Shown here: positions 61,363-64,000 of the stretch, one piece after another
Layout: each line of letters opens with the position of its first letter
Position numbering within the stretch: position 1 is the first letter of the stretch
Made by a program: the position numbers and the translations under genes
The notes under the pieces: generated by a model
Told to the model about the DNA's origin: nothing
What the model saw: the letters and a program-made list of their open reading frames with translations, nothing else
Database searches by the model: none
DNA from: Clostridium manihotivorum
GTDB taxonomy: Bacteria; Bacillota; Clostridia; Clostridiales; Clostridiaceae
NCBI RefSeq assembly: GCF_004015185.1
Contig: NZ_CP025746.1
Location: forward strand, 5,783,776 to 5,847,775
DNA length: 64,000 bases
Direction of reading: 5' to 3'

Positions 61363-61389
61363 ATAAAAAAGAAGCAATCTCTTGCTTCT
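61363..61389 (-). terminator. Terminator of the desulfoferrodoxin gene
   Basis: Stem GAAGCAA / TTGCTTC with TCTC loop, followed on the minus strand by TTTTTT. Confidence 0.88.
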
Positions 61390-61416
61390 TTCTTAAACAC
61401 ATATATATATTTGGAA

Positions 61417-61800
61417 TTATAGTTCTACCTTCCAAAGTCCATGTAAGTTGCAGTATTCTCTTACTGCTACTACCTTTTCTTCTCCTAGCTTAAAGAAAGC
61501 TTCTGGCTTGTCTCCAGCTTTGAAGTTCTTTCTAAGTACTGTAGTTTCAGTAACAACTTCTACCCATTGAATTAAGTGCTCTTCAGTCATAGGATGTGCT
61601 ACTTCTCCAACCTTAACTAAAACTCCACCTTCAACAGCTTCTACTACTGGAACATGCTTTTCTTTAGCTCCATCAGTTGTATTTTCTTTCTTTAATGTCA
61701 TTGGCTGACCACAACAAACTAAAGTTCCACCAGCCTTGTTTACTACCTCTACGATGTTACCACATATTTCACACTTATATACTTGATTTGCTTCTGTCAT
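61417..61800 (-). CDS. dfx: Desulfoferrodoxin (two-iron superoxide reductase)
   Basis: A 127-residue protein that reduces superoxide to peroxide in anaerobes. The N-terminal desulforedoxin-like iron site has Cys10, Cys13, Cys29 and Cys30; the catalytic square-pyramidal site has His49 (KHVPV), His69, His75, Cys117 and His120 (CNLHG). All ligands of the two-centre class are present. The ATG follows AGGAGGATTT. It is monocistronic. This gene alone argues for a strict anaerobe with oxygen defence. Confidence 0.97.
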   Translation of the reverse strand: MTEANQVYKCEICGNIVEVVNKAGGTLVCCGQPMTLKKENTTDGAKEKHVPVVEAVEGGVLVKVGEVAHPMTEEHLIQWVEVVTETTVLRKNFKAGDKPEAFFKLGEEKVVAVREYCNLHGLWKVEL

Positions 61801-62185
61801 ATTAAATCCTCCTATTTGATATTTGATGACTTAATCTAATTATTATAATCTACTTATTATTTATATTTTCTAAGGATATAAATTATGTTTATTGCTTGTC
61901 CTAGAGACATGCTAGTTCTTAGTAAAGCTTCTAGCTTAAAGTTTTCCCTCAAAGCCTAAAAAGGTCTTGAAAATATAAATAGCCATCTATATATATTATA
62001 AATTCTATGGATAAGTTTTACAATGCAAAACACTTATGGAATTTCGATTATAAATATTTAAGCTATACATATACTAGTTCAAAATAAAATATATAAAACG
62101 AATACACCATTAGTCATTAAACTAGTTGCTAGTAAGTTTAGAAATTATAGAATCGGAATATCTATTACTCTGAGCAGACATACTA
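61801..62185. other. Gap between dfx and a small acidic gene
   Basis: No gene. A stretch near 61920-61985 (TTTTCCCTC, GGTCTTGAAAATATAAAT) resembles the inside of family B elements, perhaps an eroded copy without its ends. Confidence 0.35.
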
Positions 62186-62206
62186 ATGATTGAAGGAGTG
62201 ATGCTT

Positions 62207-62422
62207 ATGTCAGATAAAAATAAACCTTATCTACCTGATGAAAGAGACTGGTATTCGCCTGAAGGGCATGACTTAATATCGCTTTCTAGTTCAGGAAATA
62301 CCTATACAAAACTACCTAATCCAAAAACAGATCCTATTGTAGTTAATAATATATCTTATATGGAGTTTGACTATACTGATCAATCTCTATATGAAGATGA
62401 TGATACTGACGATGAACAATAA
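62207..62422 (+). CDS. Small acidic protein of unknown function
   Basis: A 71-residue, acidic protein (PYLPDERDWYSPEGHDLISL, then YEDDDTDDEQ at the end). Not recognised. The ATG at 62207 has GGAG eight bases upstream, better than in-frame ATGs seven and two codons earlier. It ends in a strong terminator, which supports expression of a real small gene. Confidence 0.55.
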   Translation: MSDKNKPYLPDERDWYSPEGHDLISLSSSGNTYTKLPNPKTDPIVVNNISYMEFDYTDQSLYEDDDTDDEQ

Positions 62423-62425
62423 AGA

Positions 62426-62460
62426 AAAAGACGCTAATGTAATTTTCATTAGCGTCTTTT
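62426..62460 (+). terminator. Terminator of the small acidic gene
   Basis: A 13-bp perfect stem AAAGACGCTAATG / CATTAGCGTCTTT followed by T residues on both strands. Confidence 0.92.
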
Positions 62461-62580
62461 AATCATCTCAATATTGCACATTCATTAAATAATTTGGTAT
62501 ATATATGCTCTATTCAACTACATATATTAACCAGTAAATTCAGAATATATATGTCTATATAATATAAAAAGTACATTTGT

Positions 62581-62629
62581 AAAAGAATTCGCTAAAGAAT
62601 GTGATCTTTAGCGAATTCTTTTTTTTTAA
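62581..62629. terminator. Bidirectional terminator after the GH94 gene
   Basis: A 17-bp stem AAAAGAATTCGCTAAAG / CTTTAGCGAATTCTTTT with nine T on the plus strand; the minus-strand T-run is TTTT. Confidence 0.85.
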
Positions 62630-62637
62630 TTTAAACC

Positions 62638-64000
62638 TTATATATGAACTTCAACTTCGTGGTTTCCTTCTAGGAATGGAACCACTTCATCATCTAATGG
62701 ATTACCATCTAGTATTATCACCTTAGAAATATCAGCTCCAGCCTTATTAATCTCCTTTAGGTCCTGGCTTACTACTATATGATAGTACATATTGTCTTTG
62801 TTATATTCTATCTCGTATTGCTTCCAGTTGGTTGGTACAGCTGGATTTATAGTAAAGCCTTTACCATAATGAGAGTTAAAACCTAGTATATATTCAACTG
62901 CAGCTTTATACATCCATCCGGATGCACCAGTATACCAGCTCCAGCCACCTCTTCCTCCATGCGGTTCTTGTAAATATACATCTGCAGCCATAACATATGG
63001 CTCTACTTTATAAGTTTTGCTAGAAAGTTCAGAGGAACTGTGATTTATAGGATTTATCATATTAAAGTATTGCCAAGCTTTATTACCCATTCCCATCTTT
63101 GCCAAGGCTACAATAACCCAAACTGCAGCATGAGTGTACTGTCCTCCGTTTTCTCTTACTCCAGGTACATAACCTTTAATATATCCCGGCTCTAACTTAG
63201 AATTATAAAATGGTGGGTTTAAAAGAAGTATTAGACCTTTATCTTCTTTTACTAAGTTGGTGTCGATGGCCTCCATAGCTTCCTTAACTCTTTCAGGTTT
63301 TCCTCCACCGGTTATAGCAGCCCAGCTTTGCGCTAAGGAGTCGATCCTACACTCATCATTTTCCTTAGATCCTAATGGAGTTCCATCATCAAAGTATGCT
63401 CTTCTATACCAACCACCATCCCAAGCATTCTTCTCCAAATTCTCTAATATGAAGTCTCTATTATAGGCAAAGATATCTGTATTTATCTTATCCTTTTTAT
63501 AACCTGTTATATCTAAGAAATCACCTAGTATTTCGTATAAGAACCAACCAAGCCATACACTCTCACCCTTTCCTTCATTACCTACAGTACTCATTCCGTC
63601 ATTCCAGTCACCGCTGCCCATGAGAGGTATATTATGTTCACCATACTTTAATGATCTATTGATAGCTCTTACACAGTGCTCATATACAGTTCCTGAGGTT
63701 CTGGATTCAAACCTATCTGAGTATCTCTCATCTTCACCTTCCTTAAGAGGTTCATCATAAAGGAATGGTGCTTCTTCATCTAAAATGCTATAGTCTCCAG
63801 AAAATTTTATGTACTTAGAAACAACATATGGTAGCCATAGTAAGTCATCACTGAACCTAGTTCTTATACCGCTATTTACTACAGGATGCCACCAGTGCTG
63901 AACATCACCTTCCTCATATTGTCTTGAAGCACTTCTTAGTATTTGGTTTCTTGTAATCTCATGGTTCAATACACCTAAAGACAGAGAGTCTTGAAGCTGA
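62638..64000 (-). CDS. GH94 glycoside phosphorylase-type protein, C-terminal part (cyclic beta-glucan synthase-like)
   Basis: The frame enters the window at 64000 and has no start inside it; codons before the first TTG (63967-63969) continue in frame with QLQDSLSLGVLNHE. About 454 residues are visible. WWHPVVNSGIRTRFSDDLLWLPY, MGSGDWNDGMSTVG (catalytic Asp in the DWNDGM block), ENGGQYTHAAVWVIVALAKMG and GGRGGWSWYTGASGWMYKA are all GH94 hallmarks. The R-D-Q-L-Q-D-S-L beginning and HPPTG-like loop are those of the NdvB-type or long phosphorylases (beta-1,2-glucan / sophorose phosphorylase or laminaribiose-type); disaccharide specificity cannot be decided without the N-terminus. Confidence 0.88.
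   Translation of the reverse strand, partial: QLQDSLSLGVLNHEITRNQILRSASRQYEEGDVQHWWHPVVNSGIRTRFSDDLLWLPYVVSKYIKFSGDYSILDEEAPFLYDEPLKEGEDERYSDRFESRTSGTVYEHCVRAINRSLKYGEHNIPLMGSGDWNDGMSTVGNEGKGESVWLGWFLYEILGDFLDITGYKKDKINTDIFAYNRDFILENLEKNAWDGGWYRRAYFDDGTPLGSKENDECRIDSLAQSWAAITGGGKPERVKEAMEAIDTNLVKEDKGLILLLNPPFYNSKLEPGYIKGYVPGVRENGGQYTHAAVWVIVALAKMGMGNKAWQYFNMINPINHSSSELSSKTYKVEPYVMAADVYLQEPHGGRGGWSWYTGASGWMYKAAVEYILGFNSHYGKGFTINPAVPTNWKQYEIEYNKDNMYYHIVVSQDLKEINKAGADISKVIILDGNPLDDEVVPFLEGNHEVEVHI

Overview
The window is a low-G+C, strongly minus-strand-biased chromosomal segment of an anaerobic, spore-forming Firmicute, most likely a Clostridium or close relative. The reasons are AT-rich intergenic DNA, strong GGAGG/GGGGG ribosome-binding sites, TTG and GTG starts, two LPXTG wall-anchored proteins, a two-centre desulfoferrodoxin, and a Spore_GerAC-like fragment. 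I saw no tRNA, rRNA, CRISPR array or intact transposase.

Layout. 1-11413: a surface-polysaccharide locus read leftwards from a good promoter (9216-9244): initiating sugar-phosphate transferase, two GT4 enzymes, a Wzy-like polymerase, a GT2 enzyme, a Wzx-like flippase, UDP-galactopyranose mutase (so probably galactofuranose) and a cut SGNH protein, preceded by an O-antigen-ligase-like protein with a periplasmic-type helical tail. 11563-24297: two LPXTG proteins, two small membrane genes and a GerAC fragment. The second LPXTG protein is 2461 residues long and carries 16 tandem repeats of about 101 residues. 24704-29479: a Gfo/Idh/MocA oxidoreductase, an OmpR-type two-component pair, a radical SAM protein and a ferritin-like protein. 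29849-34188: a very large two-kinase hybrid sensor with a BTAD-type response regulator. 34745-35407: a lone orphan gene. 35633-44434: a maltodextrin locus (secreted amylase with CBM20, MalE/F/G-type ABC transporter without its ATPase, LacI regulator, cytoplasmic neopullulanase-type enzyme). 44733-48512: an FMN-riboswitch-controlled riboflavin operon (ribD deaminase domain only, ribE, ribB, ribH, HAD phosphatase). 48544-64000: mixed housekeeping and orphan genes (two Cof-type HAD phosphatases, RF3, an acyltransferase, a five-gene operon around a duplicated glutathionylspermidine-synthase-like ATP-grasp protein, desulfoferrodoxin, and the C-terminal part of a GH94 phosphorylase-type enzyme).

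The most striking unannotated structure is in the intergenic DNA. At least four families of short non-coding repeats with terminal inverted repeats are scattered over the window: A, 51-384 bp, ends TGTTGAAATTAAG; B, about 94 bp, ends GATGTACCACTTCA; C, about 100 bp, ends TAGGGTTCC or TAGGTATCC; D, a 50-bp hairpin. They are nested in each other in places (B inside A, D inside A) and sit inside the riboflavin leader and operon. They look like MITEs with no autonomous partner in the window.

Best candidates for undescribed biology: the ATP-grasp operon at 54570-59044; the 101-residue repeat adhesin with OmpR-like direct repeats in its promoter; the two-kinase hybrid sensor with BTAD regulator; the reductase-less ribD operon with a long-range riboswitch platform; and the orphan protein at 34745. 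All functional calls rest on motif recognition by eye, not on database searches.
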